Below are positions 1 through 11,931 of a stretch of DNA of 64,000 nt, piece after piece. The stretch is taken from assembly GCA_947623455.1 (NCBI GenBank), contig OX392542.1, forward strand, positions 8,439,625 through 8,503,624, in the 5' to 3' direction. This DNA is from Mimachlamys varia. Taxonomy: Eukaryota; Mollusca; Bivalvia; Pectinida; Pectinidae. The position numbers and the translations under genes were made by a program. Below the pieces are notes generated by a model, which was not told the origin of the DNA, ran no database searches, and was given only the letters and a program-made list of their open reading frames with translations. The first letter of the stretch is position 1. Each line of letters opens with the position of its first letter.

Positions 1-1795
1 GTTGGTGATAATGTCGTGTTCCTGTTTATAAGAGCGTAGGAGAGTTGGTGGTGATGTCGTATTCCTGTTTATAGGAGCGTAGGAGAGTTGGTGGGGATGT
101 GATACTCCTGTTTATAGGAGCGTAAGAGACTTGGTGGGGATGTGGTGTTCCTGTTGATAGGGGCGTAGGAGAGTTGGTGGTGATGTGGTGTTTCTGTCTA
201 TAGGAACGTATGAGAGTTGGTGGTGATGTCGTGTTCCTGTTTATAGGAGTTTAGGAGAGTTGGTGAGGATGTTGTGTTTCTGTTTATAAGAGCGTAGGAG
301 AGTTGGTGGGGATGTGGTGTTCTGTTTTTAGGGGCGTATGAGAGTTGGAGGTGATGTGGTGTTTCTGTTTATAGGAGCGTAGGAGAGTTGGTGGTGATGT
401 CGTGTTCCTGTTTATAGGAGCGTAGGAGAATTGGTGGTGATGTTGTGTTTCTGTTTATAGGAGCGTAGGAGAGTTGGTGGGGATGTGGTATTCCTGTTTA
501 TGGGAGCGTAGGAGAGTTGGTGGGGATGTGGTGTTACTGTTTATGGGAGCGCAGGAGAGTTGGGTCGGGATGTGGTGTTCCTGTTTATAGGAGCGTAGGA
601 GAGTTGGTGGGGATGTGGTATTCCTCTGTATAGGAGCGTAGGAGAGTGGGTGGGGATGTCGTGTTCCTGTTTATAAGAGCATAGGAGAGTTGGTGGGGAT
701 GTGGTGTTCCTGTTTATAGTAGCGTAGGAGAGTTGGTGGGGATGTGGTGTTCCTGTTTATAGGAGCGTAGGAGAGTTGGTGGGGATGTGGTGTTACTGTT
801 TATGGGAGCGCAGGAGAGTTGGTGGGGATGTGGTGTTACTGTTTATGGGAGCGCAGGAGAGTTGGTGGGGATGTGGTGTTCCTGTTTATAGGAGCCTAGG
901 AGAGTTGGTGGGGATGTGGTGTTCCTCTGTATAGGAGCGTAGGAGAGTTGGTGGGGATGTGGTGTTCCTGTTTATAAGAGCATAGGAGAGTTGATGGGGA
1001 TGTGGTGTTTCTGTTTATAAGAGCATAGGAGAGTTGGTGGGGATGTGGTGTTCCTGTTTATAAGAGCATAGGAGAGTTGGTGGGGATGTGGTGTTCCTGT
1101 TTATAAGAGCATAGGAGAGTTGGTGGGGATGTCGTGTTCCTGTTTATAAGAGCAAAAGGAGAGTTGGTGGGGATGTGGTGTTCCTCTGTATAGGAGCGTA
1201 GGAGAGTTGGTGGGGATGTCGTGTTCCTGTTTATAAGAGCATAGGAGAGTTGGTGGGGATGTGGTGTTTCTGTTTTTAGAAGCGTAGGAGAGTTGATGGG
1301 GATGTGGTATTCCTGTTTATAGGAGCGTAGGAGAGTTGGTGGGGATGTGGTGTTACTGTTTATGGGAGCGTAGGAGAGTTGGTGGGGATGTGGTATTCCT
1401 GTTTATGGGAGCGTAGGAGAGTTGGTGGGGATGTGGTATTCCTGTTTATAGGAGCGTAGGAGAGTTGGTGGGGATGTGGTGTTTCTGTTTATAAGAGCGT
1501 AGGAGAGTTGGTGGGGATGTGGTGTTTCTGTTTATAAGAGCGTAGGAGAGTTGGTGGTGATGTGGTACTCCTGTTTATAGGAGCGTAGGAGAGTTGGTGA
1601 GGATGTGGTGTTTCTGTTTATAAGAGCGTAGGAGAGTTGGTGGTGATGTGGTACTCCTGTTTATAGGAGCGTAGGAGAGTTGGTGGGGATGTGGTGTTCT
1701 TGTTTATTGCAGCATAGGAAAGATTGTGGGGATGTGGTGTTCAAGTTTGAAGGGGCGTTAGAGAATTGATTGAGAGGTGTGTGTTCCTGTTTATA
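1..1795. repeat. 43-bp G/T-rich minisatellite, cut by the window edge
   Basis: About 41 copies of a 43-bp unit containing ggggatgtggtgttcctgtt and aggagcgtaggagag. Copies differ by a few substitutions. The + strand is very rich in G and T and poor in C. The last two copies (1690-1795) are degenerate. The array extends left of the window. Confidence 0.95.
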
Positions 1796-2529
1796 TTTTG
1801 TCATTGGTAACGTATAATTAGCTTCATTTTACAAAATAGTCATATATAGTATACCCTGGTCGGATATGAACTGTTTGTACTATCATGTACAGCCCCTTTC
1901 TGAGACGTGTTTATTGTAGACATATTGATGACCTCCTTCACATCTTTTAAGAGACGTATTGTGCATATATAGATTATTTAGCTTATTAAAACTGTTGTTA
2001 TGTTTGCGAGAAGCCACCATGTTTTCTGTTGTGATTTTGAGTTGTTTTTGAATTTTTGATTTTTGCTTTGTTGTTTTGGAGGGTTGGTGTGAGGATGGGT
2101 GTGGAAGAGGGAGTTATATTATATATTACTAATTTCTAAGCATGTGCATCCTTTACACCTCTCTTCTAACTTCACCAATCATATATGGAGGCTTACATGG
2201 TTTAACCTGATGTTCGTTAATTGGAGCATGTCATTGAATAACAATTAACAGTCACAGTAGGTGTCATTGGCATCATAACACAAATTTGTACTAGAGAAAG
2301 ATATTTTGCTAACTTATTCATTTAAAACAGCATCATTAAGGCTGAGGTTGTAGGTTATCGTGTGAGAGTGTGTTTGTGTAGATATCCGAATGTGTGCTTA
2401 CACAGCTTATAAAACAAAGCGAAGTATTGATTATGTATCTCATATCATAGATGTAGGCTCGTGCGTGAATGTATACACGTGTTGGTATGTGATTGATGGC
2501 GTGATCACTTAGAGACAGACATGGAAGTG
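1796..2529. other. No gene seen
   Basis: AT-rich unique sequence with no convincing open frame, splice pair or repeat. The minus-strand open frame at 2336-2614 runs through the 11-bp repeat and is not credible. Confidence 0.5.
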
Positions 2530-2594
2530 AAGGATTTTGTATAACTTTGTATAATTTTGTATAACTTTGTATAATTTTGTGTAACTTTGTATAC
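2530..2594. repeat. Short 11-bp tandem repeat
   Basis: Six to seven copies of ttgtataactt or ttgtataattt alternate, giving a 22-bp higher unit. Confidence 0.85.
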
Positions 2595-2760
2595 ATGACT
2601 TTAAGTGCAAACAAGGCATGTTTCGTGCAGGCTCATGTCTTTAGGTGTGCGCTTGCATGCTAGCAAAATTATAGTTTGTACTCGGTAACTAAGCGTGCAT
2701 TTAGTGTCTGGGTGCATGTACTATGTACAAACAGTGAGGTAGAAGATAAAATATCGTGAT

Positions 2761-3240
2761 AAGCTTTATGCTGTATGATGCAGTTTAATTCATTTCTTCG
2801 GCATACTGTATCTATTACTAAATTTAAGAAGTGCAGCATATGTGTGTGTTACGTGATCTTTATGATAGGGGGTGGCAGACTCTGCTGGTGGATTTTTAGT
2901 CCCCGAGGTTTGCTGGAGCTTCCATAGCCACAGTCAATCTCATTTGAGTAGTGGCACGGTACTTAATATACACATTTTCGAAGTACGCGATTTGAAATTA
3001 TACAGAACTAGTTTAATTTTACTTCTAAATTAATAATTTAAGGGGTTTTACGCACCTGACCCTTTTGCTTCTACATAAGTTTAGAAATTTTGGATTCCTA
3101 CCTTTGGCCCCTAGCATTACTGAAGAATCCTAGGAGGACGAAACAGCTGTATGATGCAGTTTAATTCATTTTTTCGCCATACTGTATCTATTACTAAATT
3201 TAAGAGGTGCAGCATATGTGTGTGTTACGTTATCGTCTAT
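2761..3240 (-). repeat. Dispersed repeat family R2, with a duplicated end
   Basis: The segment 2767-2858 (tgtatgatgcagtttaattc ...) recurs at 3148-3238, so a roughly 380-bp body is flanked by about 90-bp direct repeats. The body carries tttagtccccgaggtttgc and ggggttttacgcacctgac. Inverted copies of the same family lie at 44560-44845 and 48241-48425. A microsatellite-like (gt) stretch follows at 3260-3315. No coding capacity is seen; class unknown. Confidence 0.75.
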
Positions 3241-4868
3241 GTGTTCATATTGCCGCGGTGTATGTGTGCGCGAGTGTGTGTGCATATGACCACAGTGTAT
3301 GTGTGTGTATTGCATTGTGGGATTTAGGAGAAGCTGTTGGCAAACTATTTGACAGTGCATATTAAACCCAAACAGCCGAAGGGCTGAATGGAAGAGAATC
3401 ACATCTCATCAAAGTATACCATATGATGTATGAGAGAGATTATCTTTAATGAAGCCCGGAGGCTAGAGGGTTAAAAACCCTCCCTGTCTTTAGGTTTCTC
3501 CCTCCCGAATTGCGAATGCAGGTAATTTGCCAAAGGCCCTGTCTTTTAATAAGCATGCGAGAAGGCCATATGATGATATTTATAGTATGACATCACGGTG
3601 GGGTCAAACACGTGTATACTATGGAATTTAACCTTTGAACTTCAGTGGCACGCACCCAGTAGGTTGACAAAGTACAGACATCTAGGGATGTAACAGCTGG
3701 AGTGTGATATATTTTTGGTGACAGGTTTATCTGATAATCTTATCGAAAGTGCTTAGATCAAGGTAAAAAAGGCACCGTATGTGTTTTTCTTGAAATCGCA
3801 AATATCATATTGTCTGACACTATAACGGAAAGGCCACCAGTGTGTCAGCTGGGACGCCCTGACAGTCAAGATATGTTTTCCAGTATTTTCAATATAATCA
3901 ACATTAGTGTATGGAGACAGCAAGGAGGTGTTTCATTTTCACATTTTTAGTAATTTACACCTAGCATTTCTATTTTTGTTAAAGTTTGTCTTCAGCAAAG
4001 ATGTTTGGGGGTTAAACTATTTCTCGGAAGTATACTGAGGTACTATGTAACACAGATTACATCAATCGGAATTCACCACGGCGTGTCATAATGGTTTATA
4101 CAGTTTGGACGTAAAGAAAAAAACAATAAACTTTAACTGAATTGAATCAAAATCAAAGCCGAAGAAAACATTCGTTTATAGCAGATATTTACGAATGAAC
4201 ATGATGTGTATCTACGGCTACACTGATGCTGGGATTAACATACATTATTGTATTTCTATTATGTACAACCCCAGACGTTTTGGACTCAGACAGCTATCGT
4301 CAACATTTGTATCAGTGCTTTTTACCTGCATAATTATGGCAAAAGTTGTTATACACCAATATTGAATCTTTCAGTGTGCGTCCGACTCTTTTGCTGTAAA
4401 CTATGTCACTTATCAGCGGACAGTTCACTAGATTATCCAACAGAAGAGGTAAACATGATATGAAAATATTGTCTTTAAAAAATTAGGAACGTATGACGTT
4501 TGATTTTGGAAGCAACCAGAATACCTACAGAAACTCAATTTGGCTTACTCTAGTCTTCCGTATTCAGTTTGAAAACGGGCAAAACATGTTTAAACTTTTG
4601 CAATTTCTTACATCCGTTCATGAATACTGTCCTTTTTAAAACTAAACATATCAATAGAACAAGTTAAAAGGTTTTCGTCAATCATTGGATGGTCCTTGTT
4701 ACGATAAAATCATCCAAATATATATGTCTACATAACACAACTTTCAAATACTAAAAGTCTATTTGAAATATCCAAATGAATTATCACCACCCAGATACAG
4801 ACTAGGAACCTGAAGACAAGTTTAATTAAACAGACACTGACACTAGAACAAAGTTAAAGAAATAAATT
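3241..4868. other. No gene seen
   Basis: Mostly unique AT-rich DNA. Short open frames (for example 4248-4463 +) lack homology and splice support. No tandem array. Confidence 0.5.
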
Positions 4869-5099
4869 AGAGAATACCGAAGCGTTAACAAAATCGTAAT
4901 CCGTACTCAAAATCGATTAAACTAGGGGCAAAATATGAACAAAGGAAATATTTTCACGGAGACCTTTGTAAAAGTACAAGAGAATAAGACCAAGTGTTCC
5001 GGAAGATTAAGCGTCTTCTGCTTCATCGACGAAACCAGCCATGTATATCTTGGTCACATCCAAGTAAACATCATGTCCTCAAAATGAGAACTGAATCAG
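4869..5099 (-). repeat. R1 retroelement 3' tail
   Basis: Truncated copy of the element tail seen downstream of the reverse transcriptase at 56364-57245. It starts (as its 3' end) at agagaataccgaagcg and includes the complement of the conserved block around gtgtcgtcgatgaagcag. Confidence 0.8.
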
Positions 5100-5670
5100 C
5101 AAAAAAATATTCCTCTTAAATTGAAATAAAAAAAGTCGTATAATTTTTTTTCTAGTACAGGGTATGCATTTATTTTGACAATTGAATAAAATAGGATGAA
5201 GAATAATGTCTATAGAAGTAAGTTTTTTTGTGTTTTGAAAAATCAAAGATATCAATTTTACATTAAATCATTAAAATGTATTCTAAGTTAACTATGTTTG
5301 GTTTTAAATGTTTATCAAAATGACATATACACAGTTATCAGTTATGTTCAGTATTGAACTTGACATAATACTTTCATCGTATTGAACATTATAGGATGGA
5401 CAGTCACAATGCACTTGCTTCCACCAACAAAGACGACTTAGGACGACTTAAGTAATCGATAAACTGTCATTAAAGGTGTGATTCCCTGCCGTCGGTGGAC
5501 GGCCAGGTTGTATATTTTGCGTCATGGAGTTCACGTTTGCTTTGTGTAACACGTTTACACGTTAATCTCTACGGAGAACCGACTATCAATGCCGTCGAGT
5601 TAAGCACCAAGAAGGTGTGTTGTTTAATGTGTCGATCAATATAGGTATTTATTAATAATTAAACGCTATT

Positions 5671-5818
5671 ATTTATCAGTCGCCAGTCACTGGTCGTTGG
5701 TCGGTGGCGTTCCTGGAACTCCGACTGTCCCCTACCATTAAAACCCTGGCACGACCTTAAATGACCATAACTGTTAACAGGACGTAAAACATAAATAAAC
5801 CAAATCAAGTCAAACAAA
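5671..5818 (+). mobile_element. SINE 3' part
   Basis: It contains ggtcggtggcgttcctgg, a proline-like CT stretch, and the tail cctggcacgaccttaaatga followed by ctgttaacaggacgtaaaac and an A-rich end. This is the conserved tail of tRNA-derived SINEs common in bivalves. The tRNA-like head is missing or decayed. Confidence 0.65.
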
Positions 5819-6020
5819 TAGCTTCCCGAAAAAAACCCACATCAAATTCAACTAAAATATGTTTTCAATATCAGGAAAGTTTCTAAGGGCCGTTCAGATA
5901 GACTAAATTAGAATAAGCCATAATTGAATAATTATTGTAAAACAAGGCTGACATTTTGTTTACGAATAATCGATCTGTTATAATATATCTAAGCACGCTA
6001 TTATATTACGCAGCACATAG

Positions 6021-6812
6021 GAATACTAATTAAGTCTGCAATCACTCTACATGAATATAAATACAGAAGTCTGAAATCACTTTACATGTATATAAATACA
6101 GAAGTCTGCAATCACTAAATGTACATGAATACAGAAGTCTGCAATCACTTTACATGTATATAAATACAGAAGTCTGCAATCACTCTAAATTTATTAAATA
6201 CATAGGTCTGTAAAAACTAAACATGTATATAAATACATAAGTCTGCAATCACTATGCATGTAATTAATACAGAGGTCTGCAATCACTATGCGTGTGTATA
6301 AATACAGATTTCTGCAATCACTATCCATGTATATAAATACAGAAGTCTGTAATCACTAAATATGTTTTAAATACATAAGTCTGCAATTACTATGCATGTA
6401 ATTAATACAGATGTCTGCGATCACTATGCATGTGTATAAATACAGATTTCTGCAATCACTATTCATGTATATAAATACAGAGGTCTGTAATCACTAAATA
6501 TGTTTTTAATACAGAGGTCTGCAATCACTATGCATGTGTATAAATACAGATTTCTGCAATCACTATTCGTGTAATTAATACAGAGGTCTGCAATCACTAT
6601 GCATGTATATAAATACAGAGGTCTGTTATCACTAAATATGTTTTTAATACAGAGGTCTGCAATCACTATGCATGTGTATAAATACAGAAGTCTGCAATCA
6701 CTATTCATGTAATAAATACAGAGGTCTGCAATCACTAAATATGTTTTTAATACAGAGGTCTGCAATCACTATGCATGTATATAAATACAGAAGTCTGCAA
6801 TTACTTTATACA
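6021..6812. repeat. 36-bp minisatellite
   Basis: About 22 copies of a 34-37 bp unit built on aatacagaagtctgcaatca and ctatgcatgtatata. Unit length varies, so no reading frame is kept for long; the 100-codon minus-strand open frame here is an artefact. Confidence 0.93.
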
Positions 6813-7722
6813 TGTTTAAAAATCCATAACACCCAGAATAATGATTAGGTTTGAAATCACTATATTAAAATATGAGAAATAATGGTTACACTTACAATCA
6901 CTATTTAAAAAGATGCTGCACATGGAATATTAATAAACCTTACTTCAAATCTTTATATACAAAATTAATGGATCAGCGTTCAATCACTTCATTACAATAC
7001 AGAAGACAGATTTGAGATGACTCGTCTGCAGACATTTTGTTGTATGACGTAGGATAGGCAGAACTAACTAAACACCGCTATATCTGACCCATCATCTCAG
7101 GCCAATGAAGTATATCAGTCTTTTAATATTAGCACAGTGAATTGTGACAGTGGGAATTCCCTGGTGGGGACACGTTTGCTTTATAACGCTTAAATGTTTG
7201 TCGCATAAAACCTTAATGTTGACAACAATATCTGTTATATGTCGTTTTAAAGTTATTGCACATTTATTTGTCTGTTGATATTTTCGCATTGAAACAAAAG
7301 CGAACATTTCAACGCCGTTTACTTTTTAATATTGTAGTGTCGGGTTGGCGGTGTATTGGTTTTGTACTGTGATAGCGATGCGTTTAAGAATGTACTTATT
7401 AAGAATGGCTATTTTAAACAATTGAATGACAAAAAACATATTGTCTGGCGGTTTGTTTCACGATCAGGCTGTCAATTTAACAGACATCGACAAGAACTGA
7501 CACTGCAAGATTCGAAAACATTAATTCCACCTTCACATCATTTGTAAAACGTCGTATATAATATTAATGTTAAAATACATTTGAAATAGATACAAAAAAC
7601 CCCGAATTATTATAAACACAAGTGAAATAGATATTTTTAAGATATATATGAATTTATACAAAAAGGAAAATACAAACTTCTAAAATGCTTTAATATTGTT
7701 TGAAACATTAGGTAGAAAACAT
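6813..7722. other. No gene seen
   Basis: A decayed continuation of the 36-bp repeat reaches about 6990. The rest is unique sequence with only short unsupported open frames. Confidence 0.45.
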
Positions 7723-8012
7723 AGAGAATACCGAAGCGTCAACAAAACCCTACCGAACTCAAAATCGATACAAGTAGGGACAAAATACGAAAAAAAAGGA
7801 AAGATCCACATGTAGACCCCTGTAAAAGTACTAGAAAATAAGACCAGATGTTCCGGAAGAGTAAGCGTCTTCTGCTGCATCGACGACACCCGCCATGTAA
7901 ATCTTGGTCACATCCAAGTAAACGTCAAGTCCTCGAAATGAAACCGAGTCATCATTGTCAATCACAACTATTGAGCCGACTCAAAAACGTTCATCTTCAT
8001 ATAGACACTATT
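7723..8012 (-). repeat. R1 retroelement 3' tail
   Basis: Copy with the constant 3' terminus agagaataccgaagcg at 7723. It contains the complement of cttggatgtgaccaagattt and of the gtcgtcgatg block. The short open frames at 7680-8033 are inside it. Confidence 0.8.
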
Positions 8013-8056
8013 CATGCAGAATATAGACACTAGTTTTAATAGTTACTCGTGAGGCT

Positions 8057-8280
8057 AACATTCCCAGACATTGAGAGTATGTAAAACATTCCCTGACATT
8101 GAGAGTATGTAAAACATTCCCAGACATTGAGAGTATGTAAAACATTCCCAGACATTGAGAGTATGTAAAACATTCCCAGACATTGAGAGTATGTAAAACA
8201 TTCCCAGACATTGAGAGTATGTAAAACATTCCCAGACATTGAGAGTATGTAAAACATTTCCAGACATTGAGAGTATGTAA
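8057..8280. repeat. 28-bp minisatellite, exactly eight units
   Basis: Eight units of 28 bp (aacattcccagacattgaga plus gtatgtaa) with only single-base variants. Because 28 is not a multiple of 3, all three minus-strand frames are open and spell the same cycling peptide; none is a gene. Confidence 0.97.
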
Positions 8281-8815
8281 GTGCTGGTGTATTTCCACTA
8301 GTGAACTGTTATGTGTATTAATAACTTATATAATATTACGTCTACAGTTTAGTGTTTCCTGCTGGCACGTTTACCTATCTATAGTCATTAGGCGTCGAGT
8401 GGCTCTTTATAATGCTACGTCCTCCCACATAGCATAAAGTTTTATCCTGAGATATACATATGTAATACAAAACCACCGAGACGTGGAGAGGGGAAGGACA
8501 ACGTTGTTTATTGAATTACCCGATTTTTTTGTTTTAAGTAAGTGATACCTTTGGCATATGTCGGAAATTGAATTGGGAGCAATGAACCACTATGTATGGC
8601 ATTAGGCAGGGATATATTTACGATATTCCGCTTACTGTTTTAAACAAGGTCGTTAACGATACGTACTGCCTGTGGTGGAAAACACTGTTTTGTCCAAATC
8701 TTACACTACCCTAAGTTCTAATATTTCAGCTTCCTCTCATAATATAGAATGGACTATATGGTCTTGATTTTAGATAATTTGACTTTTCGACTCACCTGAT
8801 ATGAACCTGCTGAAC
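8281..8815. other. No gene seen
   Basis: Unique AT-rich DNA without credible coding or repeat signals. Confidence 0.5.
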
Positions 8816-8819
8816 TTAT

Positions 8820-9165
8820 TTCCTGACATGAGGTATTAAATGATGATTTTCCTGACTTGAGGTATTTAGTGGAGATTTTCCTAACTTGAGGTATTTAGTG
8901 GAGATTTTCCTGACTTGAGGTATAAAATGGAGATTTTCCTAACTTGAGGTATTTAGTGGAGATTTTCCTGACTTGAGGTATAAAATGGAGATTTTCCTAA
9001 CTTAAGGTATAAAATGGAGATTTTCCTGATCTGAGGTATAAAATGGAGATTTTCCTGACTTGAGGTATACAATGATGATTTTCCTGACTTGTGATGCTCA
9101 ATGGAGATTTTTTGACTTAAGGTATCAAATGGTGATTTTCCTAAATTGAGGTATTCAATGGAATT
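8820..9165. repeat. 29-bp minisatellite
   Basis: About 12 diverged copies of a 29-bp unit around ttttcctgacttgaggtat. Confidence 0.9.
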
Positions 9166-9169
9166 TTCA

Positions 9170-9275
9170 GCAGAGTGTCGACATTCTTTTAGGGACATTA
9201 AACAGTTCATCAAGACTGGAAACAAAAGCCTAACGGATTCCTTTAATTTCATTTCAAGATATATCAACTAAGTTT
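9170..9275 (+). pseudogene. Decayed reverse transcriptase fragment of the R1 element
   Basis: The bases near 9203-9270 read IKTGNKSLTDSFNFISRYI, closely matching IRTGNKNLAKSFNFTFRYI of the reverse transcriptase at 56353. It stops just before the catalytic YxDD position. Only about 30 codons remain recognisable. Confidence 0.6.
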
Positions 9276-9360
9276 ACGTGGAAACGTTTTATTGACTACA
9301 TCGAAGACATACTGTACCTCAGATATTTAACACTTTATCCTTCATCAGCTGGTCTGTACG

Positions 9361-9710
9361 TAGGGCGTAACAATTGTACCTACTGACCCCATTCCATGTT
9401 CGTAAGAGGCGATTTAAATTTCAATTTTGGCCTTTGGTGAAGCGTTCGCCCCTGTGAGGAAGGCTATGGGTTCTGTCCCCAGACCAAGACATACATGTAC
9501 CAGAGTATCTAACAATTGTAGTTACTACTCCCTGCTTGACGCTCAGCATTATGGGAGTGGAAAGACTGGTTCACCTGTTGCCATTTAGGCAAAATATGAA
9601 CATACCACAGCCTACCAAATACACACGCATCCACGTTGCATAAACCGGGAGGCCGTCCTTAAATGACCATGTTATTATGACGCAAAAACAATCAAACCAA
9701 ACCAAATCCT
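9361..9710 (+). mobile_element. tRNA-derived SINE
   Basis: A tRNA-like head shows an A-box-like ggcctttggtgaagcg (about 9429) and a B-box-like ggttctgtccc (9469-9479). A body and the family tail gtccttaaatgaccatg plus an A/C-rich end (to about 9710) follow. The promoter boxes mark a pol III-derived element; internal decay suggests an old copy. Confidence 0.65.
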
Positions 9711-9898
9711 TCATACACCACAGGGTATAATAAGCTTCATGATTGACCTTTCCTACCTATTGTGTTGATCTGTCGCAATGTTTTCGATATCCTGAGGCAT
9801 GCTTTTACATTACGATCTTCGTGATAGAAGTCAAAAGAAACTGGACAACCTTAAAATACAAGATCTAGAAAGATACAAGTTGAAGTGGAATTCTGTTA

Positions 9899-11652
9899 GA
9901 CACAGGTTAATATATACTAATGTTAAATACAGGTTAATGAATACTACTATTTAATACAGGTTGATGAATACTACTATTCAATACAGGTTGATGAATACTA
10001 CAGTTCGATACAGGTTGATGAATACTACTATTCAATACAGGTTGATGGATACTACTATTCAATACACGTTGATGGATACTACTGCTCGATACAGGTTGAT
10101 GAATACTACTATTCGGTACAGGTTGATAAATACTACAGTTCGATACAGGTTGATGAATACTACTATTTGATACAGGTTGATAAATACTACTATTCGATAC
10201 AGATTGATGAATACTACAGTTCGATACAGTTTGATGAATACTACTATTCGATACACGTCGATGAATACTACTATTCCATACAGGTTGATGAATACTACTA
10301 TTCGATACAGGTTATTGAATACTATTATTCGATACAGGTTGATGAATATTACTGTTCGGTACAGGTTGATGAATACTCCTATTCGATACAGTTTGATGAA
10401 TACTACTATTCGATACACGTCGATGAATACTACTATTCGATACAGGTTGATGAATACTACTATTCGAAACAGGTTATTGAATAATATTATTCGGTACAGG
10501 TTGATGAATACTCCTATTCAATACAGGTTGACGAATACTACTATTCAATACAGGTTGATGGATACTACTATTCGATACAGGATGATGAATACTCCTATTC
10601 AATACAGGTTGACGAATACTACTATTCAATACAGGTTTTTGAATACTACAGTTCGATACAGGTTGATGAATACTACTATTCAATACAGGTTGATGGATAC
10701 TACTGCTCGATACAGGTTGATGAATACTACAGCTCGATACAGGTTGATGAATACTACTATTCAATACAGGTTTATGAATACTACTATTCAATACAGGTTT
10801 ATGAATACTACTATTCAATACAGGTTTTTGAATACTACTATTCAATACAGGTTGATGATTACTACTATTCAATACAGGTTGATGAATACTACTATTCAAA
10901 ACAGGTTGATGAATACTTCTATTCGATACAGGTTGATGAATACTACAGTTCGATACAGTTTGATGAATACTACTATTCGATACAGGTTGATGAATATTAC
11001 TGTTCGGTACAGGTTGATGAATACTTCTATTCAATACCGGTTGATGGATACTACTATTCAAAACATGTTGTTGAATGCTACTTTTCGATACAGGTTGATG
11101 AACACTACTATTCGATACAGGTTGATGAATACTACTATTCGATACAGGTTGATGAATACTTCTATCCAATACAGGTTGATGAATACTACTATTCAAAACA
11201 GGTTGATGAATACTTCTATTCGATACAGGTTTTTGAATACTACAGTTCGATACAGGTTGATGAATACTACTATTCAATACAGGTTGATGGATACTACTAT
11301 TCGATACAGGTTGATGAACACTACTATTCGATACAGGTTGATGAATACTACTATTCAATACAGGTTGATGAATATTACTATTCGATACAGGTTGATGAAC
11401 ACTACTATTCGATACAGGTTGATGAATACTACTATTCGATACAGGTTGATGGATACTTCTATCCAATACAGGTTGATGAATACTTCTATCCAATACAGGT
11501 TGATGAATACTACAGTTCGATACAGGTTGATGAATACTTCTATCCAATACAGGTTGATGAATACTTCTATCCAATACAGGTTGATGAATACTACCGTTCG
11601 ATACAGGTTGATGAATACTACAGTTCGATTCGATACAGGTTGATGAATACTA
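9899..11652. repeat. 27-bp minisatellite A
   Basis: About 65 copies of a 27-bp unit built on caggttgatgaatactacta plus ttcgata. As 27 is divisible by three, frames stay open for up to 488 codons on + and 366 on -, spelling RLMNTTI- and HQPVSNSSI-type repeats. No start context, signal or splice support exists. Confidence 0.95.
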
Positions 11653-11931
11653 CCTTTATGCCATAAATCACTTCTATTTGGTGAGGTATTTATTTCGCGT
11701 TAATTTTCGGGGAGATTAATTCGCGATTTCAAAAACCTCGCGATCTCTACAGCTGCCCGTGTTTATTATACAATGTATCGTCATCGTCACTTCTAGAAAG
11801 ACGTTCGCGAAATTATGTATTCGCGAATATATCTGAAAGAAAAGCTCGCTAAATAAAATATTCGCGAAAACAAGTGATTTACAGTATACAGATTAATAGA
11901 CACTACCGTTAATGAATATACTAGCGTTCGA
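11653..11931. other. Unique spacer between two related arrays
   Basis: About 280 bp with several tcgcg motifs (ttcgcgttaatttt, attcgcgaaattatg), more CpG-containing than the flanks. It ends in a diverged 27-bp unit. Confidence 0.55.

Noticed and set aside
8008..8298. Three overlapping minus-strand frames with LSMSGNVLHT-type repeats
   Set aside because: A 28-bp array read in all three frames.
10177..11643. 488-codon + frame and overlapping 366-codon - frame
   Set aside because: Produced by a 27-bp tandem unit without stops; no start context, signal or domain, and both strands are open.
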